Source: Rodentibacter abscessus (GTDB lineage: Bacteria; Pseudomonadota; Gammaproteobacteria; Enterobacterales; Pasteurellaceae). Taken from it: a DNA stretch of 64,000 nucleotides. Under the pieces are notes generated by a model. The model made no database searches. It worked only from the letters and a program-made list of their open reading frames with translations, and was not told the DNA's origin. The DNA is taken from the NCBI RefSeq assembly GCF_047160095.1, contig NZ_AP038785.1:2170001-2234000 (forward strand). The letters run 5' to 3'. Below are positions 35,252-44,153 of the stretch, piece after piece. The position numbers and the translations under genes are program-made. How positions within the stretch are numbered: the stretch's first letter is position 1; each line of letters starts with the position of its first letter.

Positions 35252-35282
35252 ATAAAAAAGGACACCAAGTTCGGTGTCCTTA
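35252..35282 (-). terminator. pckA terminator
   Basis: 9-bp stem AAGGACACC/GGTGTCCTT with a 6-nt loop; the A-run at 35254-35259 is the T-run for minus-strand transcripts. Confidence 0.88.
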
Positions 35283-35303
35283 CTCTATAATGCCAAACTT
35301 TTA

Positions 35304-36920
35304 TTATACTTTAGGGCCGGCAGCGATAAGTGATTTACCCTCTTCATTTGTCGCATATTTCTCGAAGTTTTTCACGAAACGACCGGCGAGATCTTCCGCT
35401 TTAGTTTGCCATTGGGCTTTATCTGCGTAAGTATCACGTGGATCTAAAATCGCAGGATCAACACCCGGTAAAGCTTTCGGAATTGCCAAATTGAAAATCG
35501 GTAATTCGCCCATTTCCGCTTTTTCGATTGAACCGTCTAAAATCGCATCAATAATACCACGGGTATCTTTGATGGAAATACGTTTACCCGTGCCGTTCCA
35601 ACCGGTATTGACTAAGTAAGCCTCTGCACCTACCGCTTGCATACGTTTTACCAACACTTCCGCATATTGTGTCGGGTGAAGTGTTAAGAACGCTGCGCCG
35701 AAACAAGCTGAGAATGTTGGTGTCGGTTCGGTAATACCACGTTCCGTACCGGCTAATTTTGCAGTGAAACCGGAGAGGAAGTAGTATTTGGTTTGTTCCG
35801 GTGTTAATTTAGAAACCGGTGGTAATACACCGAAAGCATCTGCGGTTAAGAAAATCACTTTGGTTGCGTGGCCTGCACGAGACACCGGTTTAACGATGTT
35901 ATCGATATGGTAAATCGGGTAAGACACACGGGTATTTTCGGTTTTTGAACCGTCATCGAAATCAACGGAGCCGTCAGCACGCACAACCACGTTTTCTAAT
36001 AAAGCATCACGGCGGATTGCACGATAAATATCCGGTTCGTTTTCTTCTGAAAGATGAATGGTTTTCGCATAGCAACCGCCTTCAAAGTTGAAGATACCTA
36101 CATCGTCCCAACCGTGTTCATCATCACCGATCAATTGGCGTTTCGGATCGGTCGAAAGGGTGGTTTTTCCGGTGCCGGATAAACCGAAGAAGACGGCGAC
36201 ATCGCCATCCGCTCCCACATTTGCGGAACAGTGCATTGCACCCACGCCTTTAAGCGGGAGGAAGTAGTTCATTATTGAGAACATACCTTTTTTCATTTCA
36301 CCGCCGTACCAAGTTCCGCCGATTAATTGAATGCGTTCGGTTAAGTTGAAAGCAACAAAGTTTTCGGAATTTAACCCTTGCTCTTTCCAGTTAGGATTGG
36401 TCACTTTAGAGCCGTTCATCACTACAAAATCAGGCTCGAAAGTTTTGAGTTGTTCCTCTGTTGGGCGAATGAACATATTTTTTACGAAGTGCGCTTGCCA
36501 AGCCACTTCCGTTACAATACGCACTGCAATGCGGTCTTGTTCGCTTGCGCCGCAGAAACCATCAATCACAAATAAGCGCTTACGGGAAAGTTGGTTTGTG
36601 ACTAAGTCTTTCAAACTTTGCCAAGTGGCTTGATTCATCGGTTTGTTATCATTTTTTGCCGCTTCAGATGTCCACCAAACGGTATCTTTGGTGGTTTCAT
36701 CTAGCACGATATATTTATCTTTTGGCGAACGACCGGTGAAAATACCGGTATCAACGGCTACCGCACCGGTGGTTGTCAGTGTGCCTTTCTCAAAGCCTTC
36801 CAAACCCGGTTTGGTTTCTTCTTCGAATAGTTGCTCATAGCTTGGATTATAGACAACTTCTTTTACGTCATAGATGCCAAGGGCTTCAAGTTCTTTAATT
36901 ACTTTGTTTAAGTCTGTCAT
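35304..36920 (-). CDS. pckA: Phosphoenolpyruvate carboxykinase (ATP)
   Basis: Interconverts oxaloacetate and PEP: gluconeogenesis, and CO2-fixing succinate production in capnophilic Pasteurellaceae. 538 residues with GLSGTGKTTLS (kinase 1a, about 247-257), the preceding phosphoenolpyruvate site YFLPLKGVGAMHCSANVG (about 218-235), DDEHGWDD and FTGRSPKDKY near the N-terminus. Single gene, with its own terminator and two CRP-like palindromes upstream. Confidence 0.97.
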   Translation of the reverse strand: MTDLNKVIKELEALGIYDVKEVVYNPSYEQLFEEETKPGLEGFEKGTLTTTGAVAVDTGIFTGRSPKDKYIVLDETTKDTVWWTSEAAKNDNKPMNQATWQSLKDLVTNQLSRKRLFVIDGFCGASEQDRIAVRIVTEVAWQAHFVKNMFIRPTEEQLKTFEPDFVVMNGSKVTNPNWKEQGLNSENFVAFNLTERIQLIGGTWYGGEMKKGMFSIMNYFLPLKGVGAMHCSANVGADGDVAVFFGLSGTGKTTLSTDPKRQLIGDDEHGWDDVGIFNFEGGCYAKTIHLSEENEPDIYRAIRRDALLENVVVRADGSVDFDDGSKTENTRVSYPIYHIDNIVKPVSRAGHATKVIFLTADAFGVLPPVSKLTPEQTKYYFLSGFTAKLAGTERGITEPTPTFSACFGAAFLTLHPTQYAEVLVKRMQAVGAEAYLVNTGWNGTGKRISIKDTRGIIDAILDGSIEKAEMGELPIFNLAIPKALPGVDPAILDPRDTYADKAQWQTKAEDLAGRFVKNFEKYATNEEGKSLIAAGPKV

Positions 36921-36981
36921 AAGTCACCTCTATATAAAGATTAAAATTTAGTTGTGCTTATTCTAAATAAAACCTGTTGAG

Positions 36982-37007
36982 AAAAATGTTAACTAGATCT
37001 CATTTTT
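36982..37007. promoter_or_regulatory. CRP-like site 1 upstream of pckA
   Basis: AAAAATGTTA-ACTAGA-TCTCATTTTT: 8 of 10 arm bases are symmetric, resembling the CRP pattern. 62-87 bp upstream of the pckA start. Confidence 0.5.
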
Positions 37008-37043
37008 GGAAATTGCCTTAATTTCTACCTCTTTTTAGGTGAA

Positions 37044-37065
37044 TTTTATGACAAAGATCATAAAA
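37044..37065. promoter_or_regulatory. CRP-like site 2 upstream of pckA
   Basis: TTTTATGA-CAAAGA-TCATAAAA: an 8-bp perfect inverted repeat with the 6-bp CRP spacing. 124-145 bp upstream of pckA. Confidence 0.55.
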
Positions 37066-37125
37066 ATGCGGTTGTATTTTGAGATTTTTTAGGAGGGAAA
37101 CGAAAGTAGAGGAAAAAAGCCAAAA

Positions 37126-37155
37126 TTAAGGGGGAATTTTCATCCCCCCAAACTT
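37126..37155 (-). terminator. tex terminator
   Basis: G5 (37130-37134) pairs with C6 (37144-37149) around a short loop, and TTAATTTTG follows on the minus strand. Confidence 0.65.
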
Positions 37156-37157
37156 AA

Positions 37158-39467
37158 TTATTTCTTCCAATTTTTCAACGCATCGGCAAAAGCATTGCCC
37201 ATTGCATTATTTCCCCTTAGACCACGATTTTGCGCTGATGTATTAATACGGGTTTTTGCGGATAAAGTGCGGTCGGATTTAGCATCATTTTTTACCGCAC
37301 TTTCATCTAAACGCATTGTGAGAGCGATACGTTTACGCGGTACATCGACTTCTAATACTTTTACTTTCACAATATCGCCCGTTTTCACGATTTGGTGTGG
37401 ATCTTCCACAAATTTATCGCTCAACGATGAAATATGTACTAACCCGTCTTGATGTACGCCGATGTCCACAAATGCGCCGAAATTGGTAACATTGGTGATC
37501 GTCCCCTCCAGAATCATACCGGCTTTCAAATCGGTAATCTCTTCCACGCCATCGGCAAAGGTTGCAGTTTTAAATTCACCGCGTGGATCACGTCCCGGTT
37601 TTTCCAATTCTTTGAAAATATCTTGTACGGTGGGTAGGCCGAAACGCTCATCGGTGAATTGTTTGGCATCCAGTTGGCGTGTGGTATTGCTTCCCATCAG
37701 TTCTTGAATGGATTTTTGGGTAGCTTGCAGAATTTTTTCCACCAATGGATAGGTTTCCGGGTGAACGCCGGAAGCATCCAGTGGATTTTTTCCTTCTGCA
37801 ATACGCATAAACCCTGCACATTGTTCAAAGGCTTTTGGTCCTAGACGAGGTACTTTTTTCAATTGTTCTCGGCTGTCAAAACGACCGTTCTCATCTCGAT
37901 AATCCACAATATTTTGCGCTAACGTTTTAGTCATTCCCGCCACGCGTGCAAGCAACGGTACGGAAGCCGTATTTAAATCTACGCCAACGGCATTTACACA
38001 ATCCTCCACCACGGCATCTAATTTACGTGCCAGTTGGGATTGATTGACATCGTGCTGATATTGTCCTACGCCGATTGCTTTTGGTTCAATTTTGACTAAT
38101 TCTGCGAGGGGATCTTGCAAGCGGCGGGCAATGGATACCGCACCTCGTAAGGAAACGTCCAAATTAGGGAATTCATTGGCGGCAAATTCAGAAGCGGAAT
38201 AAACCGAAGCACCGGCTTCCGAAACCACAACGATTTGCGGTTTATTCTCTTTGATTTCTTTCATCACTTCTTTAGCAAAACGTTCGGTTTCACGAGAGGC
38301 TGTGCCGTTACCGATAGCGATTAATTCCACATTATGTTTGCGAACTAAACCGAATAATACCATTTGCGCTTCAGATTCACGACCTGTGTGAGGGTAAATC
38401 GTGGCGGTATCTAATAATTTCCCCGTGTTATCCACAACGGCGACTTTCACCCCTGTGCGCAAACCGGGGTCAAGTCCTATTGTAGTTTTCGAGCCTGCCG
38501 GTGCAGCCATTAAAAGTGCGGTCAGATTTCGGGCAAAAACATCAATGGCTTCTTCTTCCGATTTTTCACGTAATGCACCCATCAGCTCGGTTTCAAGGTG
38601 AAGAGATACTTTGATTTTCCACGTCCACGAAATAACCTGTTCGCGCCATTTATCTGCAGGTTGTCCGCTGAAATGAATACCCAAATGCTCACGAATGATT
38701 TCTTCGCAATAACTTCGGCGCACGCTTTCTTCTGCATCAGGATCTGCGTTCAAGGTTAGTTGCAAAATGCCTTCATTACGCCCACGAAACATCGCCAAGG
38801 CACGATGTGACGGCACATTTTTCAGCAGTTCTTTGTGATCAAAATAATCTTGGAATTTTGCGCCTTCTTGTTCTTTGCCTTCGATCAATCTTGCTTCAAT
38901 TTGTGCATTTTGCTGTAAATATTGACGTACTTTTGCCAATAATTGCGCATCTTCGGCGAAACGCTCCATTAGAATGTAACGGGCGCCATCTAATGCCGCT
39001 TTGGTATCCGCTATGCCTTTTTCTGTATCGATAAAAGAAAGTGCGGTCGTTTCCGGATCATTTTTGGGGTCATTCCATAATGTATCCGCCAATGGTTCTA
39101 AACCGGCTTCAATTGCAATCTGCCCTTTGGTGCGGCGTTTAGGTTTGAAGGGTAAATATAAATCTTCTAATTCCGTTTTAGTTTGTACGGCTTCAATTTG
39201 TAACCGTAATTCCTCCGTGAGTTTTCCTTGTTCATCAATGGATTTTAAAATGCTTTGGCGACGATCTTCAAGCTCACGTAAATAGCTGAGACGGGTTTCA
39301 AAATGGCGTAATTGAGAGTCGTCTAATCCACCGGTTACTTCTTTACGATAACGTGCGATAAAAGGAATGGTGTTGCCATCATCTACAAGCTGAATGGCTG
39401 CGAAAATTTGGTGAGAAGCAACGTTAAGTTCTGAGGCGATAATTTGGCTGATTTGTTGATTTAACAT
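37158..39467 (-). CDS. tex: RNA-binding transcription accessory protein Tex
   Basis: The 769-residue S1-domain protein of the Tex family has an N-terminal helical region, a YqgF/RNase H-like fold (TIGLDPGLRTGVKVAVVD about 330-347), helix-hairpin-helix motifs (about 500-560) and a C-terminal S1 domain (GTITNVTNFGAFVDIGV about 655-671). Role in transcription and virulence-gene expression is known elsewhere but mechanistically unclear. Four USS inside (37265, 37294, 38514, 39039), the first two inverted in the non-conserved tail. Confidence 0.96.
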   Translation of the reverse strand: MLNQQISQIIASELNVASHQIFAAIQLVDDGNTIPFIARYRKEVTGGLDDSQLRHFETRLSYLRELEDRRQSILKSIDEQGKLTEELRLQIEAVQTKTELEDLYLPFKPKRRTKGQIAIEAGLEPLADTLWNDPKNDPETTALSFIDTEKGIADTKAALDGARYILMERFAEDAQLLAKVRQYLQQNAQIEARLIEGKEQEGAKFQDYFDHKELLKNVPSHRALAMFRGRNEGILQLTLNADPDAEESVRRSYCEEIIREHLGIHFSGQPADKWREQVISWTWKIKVSLHLETELMGALREKSEEEAIDVFARNLTALLMAAPAGSKTTIGLDPGLRTGVKVAVVDNTGKLLDTATIYPHTGRESEAQMVLFGLVRKHNVELIAIGNGTASRETERFAKEVMKEIKENKPQIVVVSEAGASVYSASEFAANEFPNLDVSLRGAVSIARRLQDPLAELVKIEPKAIGVGQYQHDVNQSQLARKLDAVVEDCVNAVGVDLNTASVPLLARVAGMTKTLAQNIVDYRDENGRFDSREQLKKVPRLGPKAFEQCAGFMRIAEGKNPLDASGVHPETYPLVEKILQATQKSIQELMGSNTTRQLDAKQFTDERFGLPTVQDIFKELEKPGRDPRGEFKTATFADGVEEITDLKAGMILEGTITNVTNFGAFVDIGVHQDGLVHISSLSDKFVEDPHQIVKTGDIVKVKVLEVDVPRKRIALTMRLDESAVKNDAKSDRTLSAKTRINTSAQNRGLRGNNAMGNAFADALKNWKK

Positions 39468-39512
39468 ATTAAAACGTCTTTGTTAAAAATAAGGGTTAAT
39501 GAGAATTTGCGA

Positions 39513-39612
39513 TATTATGTCGCAGTTGCACAAAACATTGTAAGGTGGCGTTAGGCGAAGCCGTAACGCACTTCACCCATAAAATGTTCTTTGTGCTATA
39601 GATACATAATAC
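39513..39612. repeat. Family A MITE-like repeat, copy A5 (internally deleted)
   Basis: Left end TATTATGTCGCAGTTGCAC and right end TTTGTGCTATAGATACATAATA, but only the left half of the core, giving 100 bp. Lies between divergent tex and greB, where it may affect both promoters. Confidence 0.85.
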
Positions 39613-39692
39613 TGAAAATTTGGGATAGGATACTGGTTTTGATACTTTGGCTCAAATATAATTCAATAAATTTTCTGACTTCGGTAAAACAA

Positions 39693-40172
39693 ATGGCAAA
39701 ATCAAATTACATTACACGCCAAGGCTGGAATGCTTTAGATCAAGAACTGAAATTTTTATGGAAAGAAGAACGCCCGAAAGTAACGCAAGCGGTTTCGGAT
39801 GCCGCCGCTTTGGGGGATCGCAGTGAAAATGCCGAATACATTTACGGCAAACGCCGTTTACGTGAAATTGACCGCCGTGTGCGCTTTCTTACCAAACGTT
39901 TAGAAGTCTTACAAATTGTGGATTACAGCCCGAAGCAAGAAGGGAAAGTGTTTTTTGGCGCATGGGTGGAATTGGAAGATGAAGACGGTGAAGTGAAACA
40001 ATACCGTTTGGTCGGCTGTGATGAATTTGACCCCGCCAAAAATTGGATTTCCATTGATTCTCCGGTCGCCCGTGCTTTGATAGGAAAGGGCGTTGATGAC
40101 GAAGTCAGTGTTGAAACGCCTTCCGGACGTGTTATGCTTTATGTGAATCGAATTTGGTATGAAAAAGACTAA
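39693..40172 (+). CDS. greB: Transcript cleavage factor GreB
   Basis: Rescues backtracked RNA polymerase by stimulating transcript cleavage. 159 residues: an N-terminal coiled coil with the acidic tip DAAALGDRSENAEYIYGK (about 36-53) and the C-terminal FKBP-like domain. GreB-type start MAKSNYITRQGW, chosen at 39693; the frame is open to 39591, but that stretch is repeat A5 DNA and has no ribosome-binding site. The site used is weak (GGTAAA). Confidence 0.94.
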   Translation: MAKSNYITRQGWNALDQELKFLWKEERPKVTQAVSDAAALGDRSENAEYIYGKRRLREIDRRVRFLTKRLEVLQIVDYSPKQEGKVFFGAWVELEDEDGEVKQYRLVGCDEFDPAKNWISIDSPVARALIGKGVDDEVSVETPSGRVMLYVNRIWYEKD

Positions 40173-40219
40173 AATTCATCACCGTAATTAGGAAGTAATA
40201 GGTCAATTCATTCTTTCAG

Positions 40220-40388
40220 TATTATGTAGCAGCCGCACAAGGAGAATTTTATATCCGGAATTTATTTTGGGACGTAGGGTGCGTTAGCCGTAGGCGTAAC
40301 GCACCTTTTTATCAATAAATTTCATTACGGTGCGTTACGGCTTCGCCTAACGTTACTCTACGATAATATGTGCAAGTGCTACGTAATG
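40220..40388. repeat. Family A MITE-like repeat, copy A6
   Basis: TATTATGTAGCAGCCGCACA ... TGTGCAAGTGCTACGTAAT with full core. Lies between greB and the convergent small gene at 40419; related to A1. Confidence 0.88.
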
Positions 40389-40418
40389 CTGTATTCTTTT
40401 ACTTACATAGCCGCTTTT

Positions 40419-40745
40419 TTATGCGGCACTTGCCATGCAAATATAAATTAAAGCACCATAAAAAATGACCGCACTTATACCGAGTAATGTTGCCGCAAGA
40501 GTAGGTGCGCGGCGGTGCAGTTTATAAAGTATTCGGGCAATGATGGCGAGGATAAAAGGATAAATCCAACATAATGTAGAAAAGAGGTTAATTTGCCCTT
40601 CGCTCAATGCGGTACTTTTGGAAAAAGCGGTAGAAATGAGCAATGCTAAAGGCCAAAGCAAAACCGGTACGCAGAAAGCGGCAATCGCCCAAGTAAATTT
40701 GCTGAATTTTGTCGGCATAGAGGTTGATTTGGATAAATGGGGCAT
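40419..40745 (-). CDS. Small integral membrane protein, unknown function
   Basis: 108 residues from the ATG at 40745 (116 if a GTG at 40769 is used; neither has a good ribosome-binding site). Three hydrophobic segments (about 20-42, 55-76, 85-108), short basic loop LYKLHRRAPT. I do not recognise the family. It sits between greB and cyaA on the opposite strand and contains a USS (40468), read as ISAVIF inside the last helix. Open across its length with codon use like its neighbours. Confidence 0.55.
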   Translation of the reverse strand: MPHLSKSTSMPTKFSKFTWAIAAFCVPVLLWPLALLISTAFSKSTALSEGQINLFSTLCWIYPFILAIIARILYKLHRRAPTLAATLLGISAVIFYGALIYICMASAA

Positions 40746-40869
40746 AATTGAAATCAAATGAGAAATCACAGGGCAGCGAATATAACAAATGTCGGGTTAG
40801 GTCGCAATTTTTTGCCTTAATAGATTTGAAATGGTACATTACGCACAGTGATTTTTAGTAGGGTTCAGC

Positions 40870-43371
40870 GTGAAATACGATCTTAATCAAGCAAAGAAAT
40901 ATGTTGAAATTTTAGACCAACGCCGCTTTGAACGTGCGCAGTTAGGTTTGAATAGTGGATTTCAGCACGTGTTGTCCCTACTTCCGCTTCTACTTCATTT
41001 TAACCACCCTAGTTTACCCGGTTATGTTTCTCCTTCTCCGTATGCGGTTTTTGGTATTGCAAATTTTACTTTATCGGAATACCAGCAGGGTTTTCTTACC
41101 GATGAATTACCACACCACTATGCAGCGTTAAAACGTCAGGTTTATATGAAAAATCCCCCGATTTTGGGGCTGTATGTGATGGGTAGTTTCGGTTCGATTA
41201 GCCAAACTTCAAGTTCCGATGTGGACACATGGATTTGTCATCGTGAAGATTTAACGGAAGAAGAACGTGATTTACTCACTCAAAAAGCACGTAAGATTGA
41301 AGAATGGGCGTTGCAGTTTGATGTCGAAATTCATTTTTACTTAGTTGATCAACAACGTTTTCGTAGTGAACGTTACGCTGATCCCGTTACCAATGAAAAT
41401 AGCGGATCGGCACAATATATGTTGTTATTGGAGGAGTTTTATCGTTCGGCGGTTCGTCTTGCAGGGAAACCGCTGCTGTGGTGGCATTTATGGGTTGAGA
41501 ATGAAGCCGATTACGAAAAAGAAGTGCAAAAACGAATAGAGGAAGGCTCGCTTGATCCGCAGGATTGGGTGGATTTTGGCGGATTGGGACGATTTTCCGC
41601 TAAGGAATATTTCGGCGCAAGTTTATGGTTGCTTTATAAGGGCGTTGATTCGCCCTATAAATCCGCGTTGAAGATTTCGTTATTGGAGGCGTATTCGGAG
41701 GAATACCCCAATGCACGCCTCATTGCCAGACAATTTAAAGAAGATCTCTTTTCCGGCAATACCACGCCGGAACATCACTTTGATCCTTACATTGCGATTT
41801 TAGCAAAAGTAACGAATTATTTGACCGCACTTTCCGAATTCAAACGCCTTTATTTTGTGCGTCGTTGTTTTTATGTGAAGGTGATGGAGGATTTGGCGTT
41901 ATATCAACGTAATAACTGGCGAACCAATTATATGCGCATTCTAGCCCAAGAGTGGGGCTGGAGTACCGAGATAATTGACGAGCTGAATCGTCGTCCGTTT
42001 TGGAAGATTAAACAAGTGAAAAAAAGCCATCAAAACTTGGTGAAATTTCTCATGTTAAGCTACCGTAATTTAGTCAATTTCGCACGGAAACATAAAATTC
42101 ATTCTACGGTGATTCCACAAGATATTAATATCTTGACACGTAAACTCTATACGGCATTTGAAGAATTACCGGGAAAAGTGAATTTGCTCAATACGCAAAA
42201 TTTTCGTGATTTATCTGAGCCGCATATTTCCTTTTTAGAAGTGCGTGGCAATAAGCATTTTAAAGATGGTTGGTACCTGATTAATAAACCGCCAAATATG
42301 ATGATGCTTTCCGATGGTCGGGTGATTGAATACAGTGAGAGTTTGAACAAACTGGTCGCTTGGGCATATTTTAACCGCTTACTTACGGCGGAGACGGACC
42401 TTTATCTCTTTAGTAAAACCGTTAATATTGAAACGTTGCGAAACTTTGTTGCCGATTTGCGTCTTTCTTTTTCACGCAATGCAACGATTGTCGGCACAGA
42501 TGCCTTCGCCAATTCCTGTGAAATTCGTCAAATTTTAATTTCCGTTAATTTAACCGTTGATCCGTCAGCACCTCTAAGTGAATTTAGAGACAATCTTTCT
42601 GCCAGTGATTTGTTTAGCGTCGGGTCTTTTGAACAGAATTTTGTCGGTAGTATTGATTTTACTTATCGTAATATCTGGAATGAAATCCGCACTTTTCATT
42701 TTGAAGGACCTAACGCAATTTTGTTGGCGTTAAAAGTGCTGTCCAACAAAATCTATCGCGGTGTGAATAGTCCACGTTCGGTGCAAGTCTGTTGTTATAG
42801 CAAACATTATCGACGAACATTGCGTCATTTGGTGAATGCTTTAGTCAATCGTTGTATCAGTATTCAACTTGGCGATAGCCCACCGCCTCATAAGCCAAGA
42901 TTGCGTGTCGCCGGGAAAAACTGGCAATTCTTTTTTGAAGAACGCGGCATTAGCTTGCAAGAAGTGGAAAATGATGCGCAAAGTGCGGTCGATTTTGATG
43001 GTATTTTAAAAGCCTCGGTAGATGAAAAAGAAGATGTTTCAAATGGTAACCGTCAATATCCGGCGGGTATTGATCTTTTTGCCAGAGAAGGGTTTCTACA
43101 GTTTTTCTTTGAAGATAATAAAGATGAAACCTTCAATGTTTATTTATTGGATGAATTAAATCATTTAGAGATCTATCGCCATTGTGATGGATTGAAAGAT
43201 GATAAAGTACGTGAAATTAATCGCCTTTATCAAGCCTCAAGCCTTGGCGGTGATAACCCTTATCATATTGAATCCCGAGATTTTAATTACCCTCAGTTTT
43301 ATCAATTACAGTGTTGCCCACAGGGAAACGTACAAATTTTACCTTTCAAATATCAACGAAATCTTCATTAG
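40870..43371 (+). CDS. cyaA: Adenylate cyclase, class I
   Basis: Makes cAMP for CRP; in Pasteurellaceae it also gates competence. 833 residues with the catalytic nucleotidyltransferase motif GSFGSISQTSSSDVDTW (about 98-114) in the N-terminal half and a glucose-responsive C-terminal half. GTG start with AGGG upstream; enterobacterial cyaA also uses a weak start. USS at 41824 and 42981. CRP-like sites stand before several sugar operons of this window. Confidence 0.96.
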   Translation: MKYDLNQAKKYVEILDQRRFERAQLGLNSGFQHVLSLLPLLLHFNHPSLPGYVSPSPYAVFGIANFTLSEYQQGFLTDELPHHYAALKRQVYMKNPPILGLYVMGSFGSISQTSSSDVDTWICHREDLTEEERDLLTQKARKIEEWALQFDVEIHFYLVDQQRFRSERYADPVTNENSGSAQYMLLLEEFYRSAVRLAGKPLLWWHLWVENEADYEKEVQKRIEEGSLDPQDWVDFGGLGRFSAKEYFGASLWLLYKGVDSPYKSALKISLLEAYSEEYPNARLIARQFKEDLFSGNTTPEHHFDPYIAILAKVTNYLTALSEFKRLYFVRRCFYVKVMEDLALYQRNNWRTNYMRILAQEWGWSTEIIDELNRRPFWKIKQVKKSHQNLVKFLMLSYRNLVNFARKHKIHSTVIPQDINILTRKLYTAFEELPGKVNLLNTQNFRDLSEPHISFLEVRGNKHFKDGWYLINKPPNMMMLSDGRVIEYSESLNKLVAWAYFNRLLTAETDLYLFSKTVNIETLRNFVADLRLSFSRNATIVGTDAFANSCEIRQILISVNLTVDPSAPLSEFRDNLSASDLFSVGSFEQNFVGSIDFTYRNIWNEIRTFHFEGPNAILLALKVLSNKIYRGVNSPRSVQVCCYSKHYRRTLRHLVNALVNRCISIQLGDSPPPHKPRLRVAGKNWQFFFEERGISLQEVENDAQSAVDFDGILKASVDEKEDVSNGNRQYPAGIDLFAREGFLQFFFEDNKDETFNVYLLDELNHLEIYRHCDGLKDDKVREINRLYQASSLGGDNPYHIESRDFNYPQFYQLQCCPQGNVQILPFKYQRNLH

Positions 43372-43505
43372 CCCTACCTCAAAAGAGGGATTGTAATGAG
43401 ATAGATCAACTTCTCTTATTTTTAGAATTGGAAGGTATTTGAAATCCCGCTAAAATAGCATAATTTTGATGTAGGATTTTGTTAATCCTTGCCAAAGAGG
43501 GAAAT

Positions 43506-44135
43506 ATGCAAGAGAAATTAAAAGTATTATTAATCGATGATCACCCATTAATGCGCCGTGGTATTAAGCAACTTATTGAATTAAATGATAACTTTGAAGT
43601 GATTGCAGATGTTAGTAGTGGAGCGGAAGGGATTTCTGTTGCTTTACAAATGTTACCGGATCTGATCATTTTAGATCTTAATATGAAAGGGCTTTCAGGG
43701 TTGGATACGCTTAAAGGACTACGGGCAGAAGGCGTGGATGCACGTATTGTGATCTTAACCGTATCCGATGCGAAAAATGATATTTTTGCGTTGATTGATG
43801 CCGGTGCCGATGGTTATTTATTAAAAGATACGGAGCCGGATACCTTGCTTGAACAGATTAAACGTATTGCACAAGGCGAAGTGATTTTAAGCGATTCGAT
43901 TAAAAATTTACTCATTGAGCGGGAACATCGCCAAGATCCAATGGAATCCTTAACGGAGCGTGAGATGGATGTGCTGAGTTTAATTGCCACCGGTTTATCC
44001 AACAAACAAATTGCAGGACAATTGTTTATTTCGGAAGAAACCGTAAAAGTACATATCCGAAATTTATTACGTAAGTTAAACGTTCATTCACGTGTTGCAG
44101 CAACCGTATTGTACTTTGAATACCACAAGCGTTAA
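43506..44135 (+). CDS. narP: Nitrate/nitrite response regulator NarP
   Basis: 209-residue NarL/FixJ response regulator: receiver domain with DD pair (about 11-12), phospho-acceptor Asp in LIILDLNMKG (about 56-59), Lys in YLLKDTEPD (about 108); LuxR-type HTH (about 148-205, LTEREMDVLSLIATGLSNKQ). Start at 43506 with AGAGGG upstream; the frame is open to 43479. Pasteurellaceae pair NarP with NarQ, which is not in this window. Confidence 0.92.
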   Translation: MQEKLKVLLIDDHPLMRRGIKQLIELNDNFEVIADVSSGAEGISVALQMLPDLIILDLNMKGLSGLDTLKGLRAEGVDARIVILTVSDAKNDIFALIDAGADGYLLKDTEPDTLLEQIKRIAQGEVILSDSIKNLLIEREHRQDPMESLTEREMDVLSLIATGLSNKQIAGQLFISEETVKVHIRNLLRKLNVHSRVAATVLYFEYHKR

Positions 44136-44153
44136 TTGGTAGGCGATTTTCTT

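Noticed and set aside
35200..35430. ORF between rpsQ and pckA on the plus strand
   Set aside because: It covers two terminator hairpins and the antisense of the pckA 3' end; no start signals.
39591..39692. N-terminal extension of GreB
   Set aside because: The extra 34 codons lie in repeat A5 and AT-rich leader, and GreB proteins begin at MAKSNYIT.
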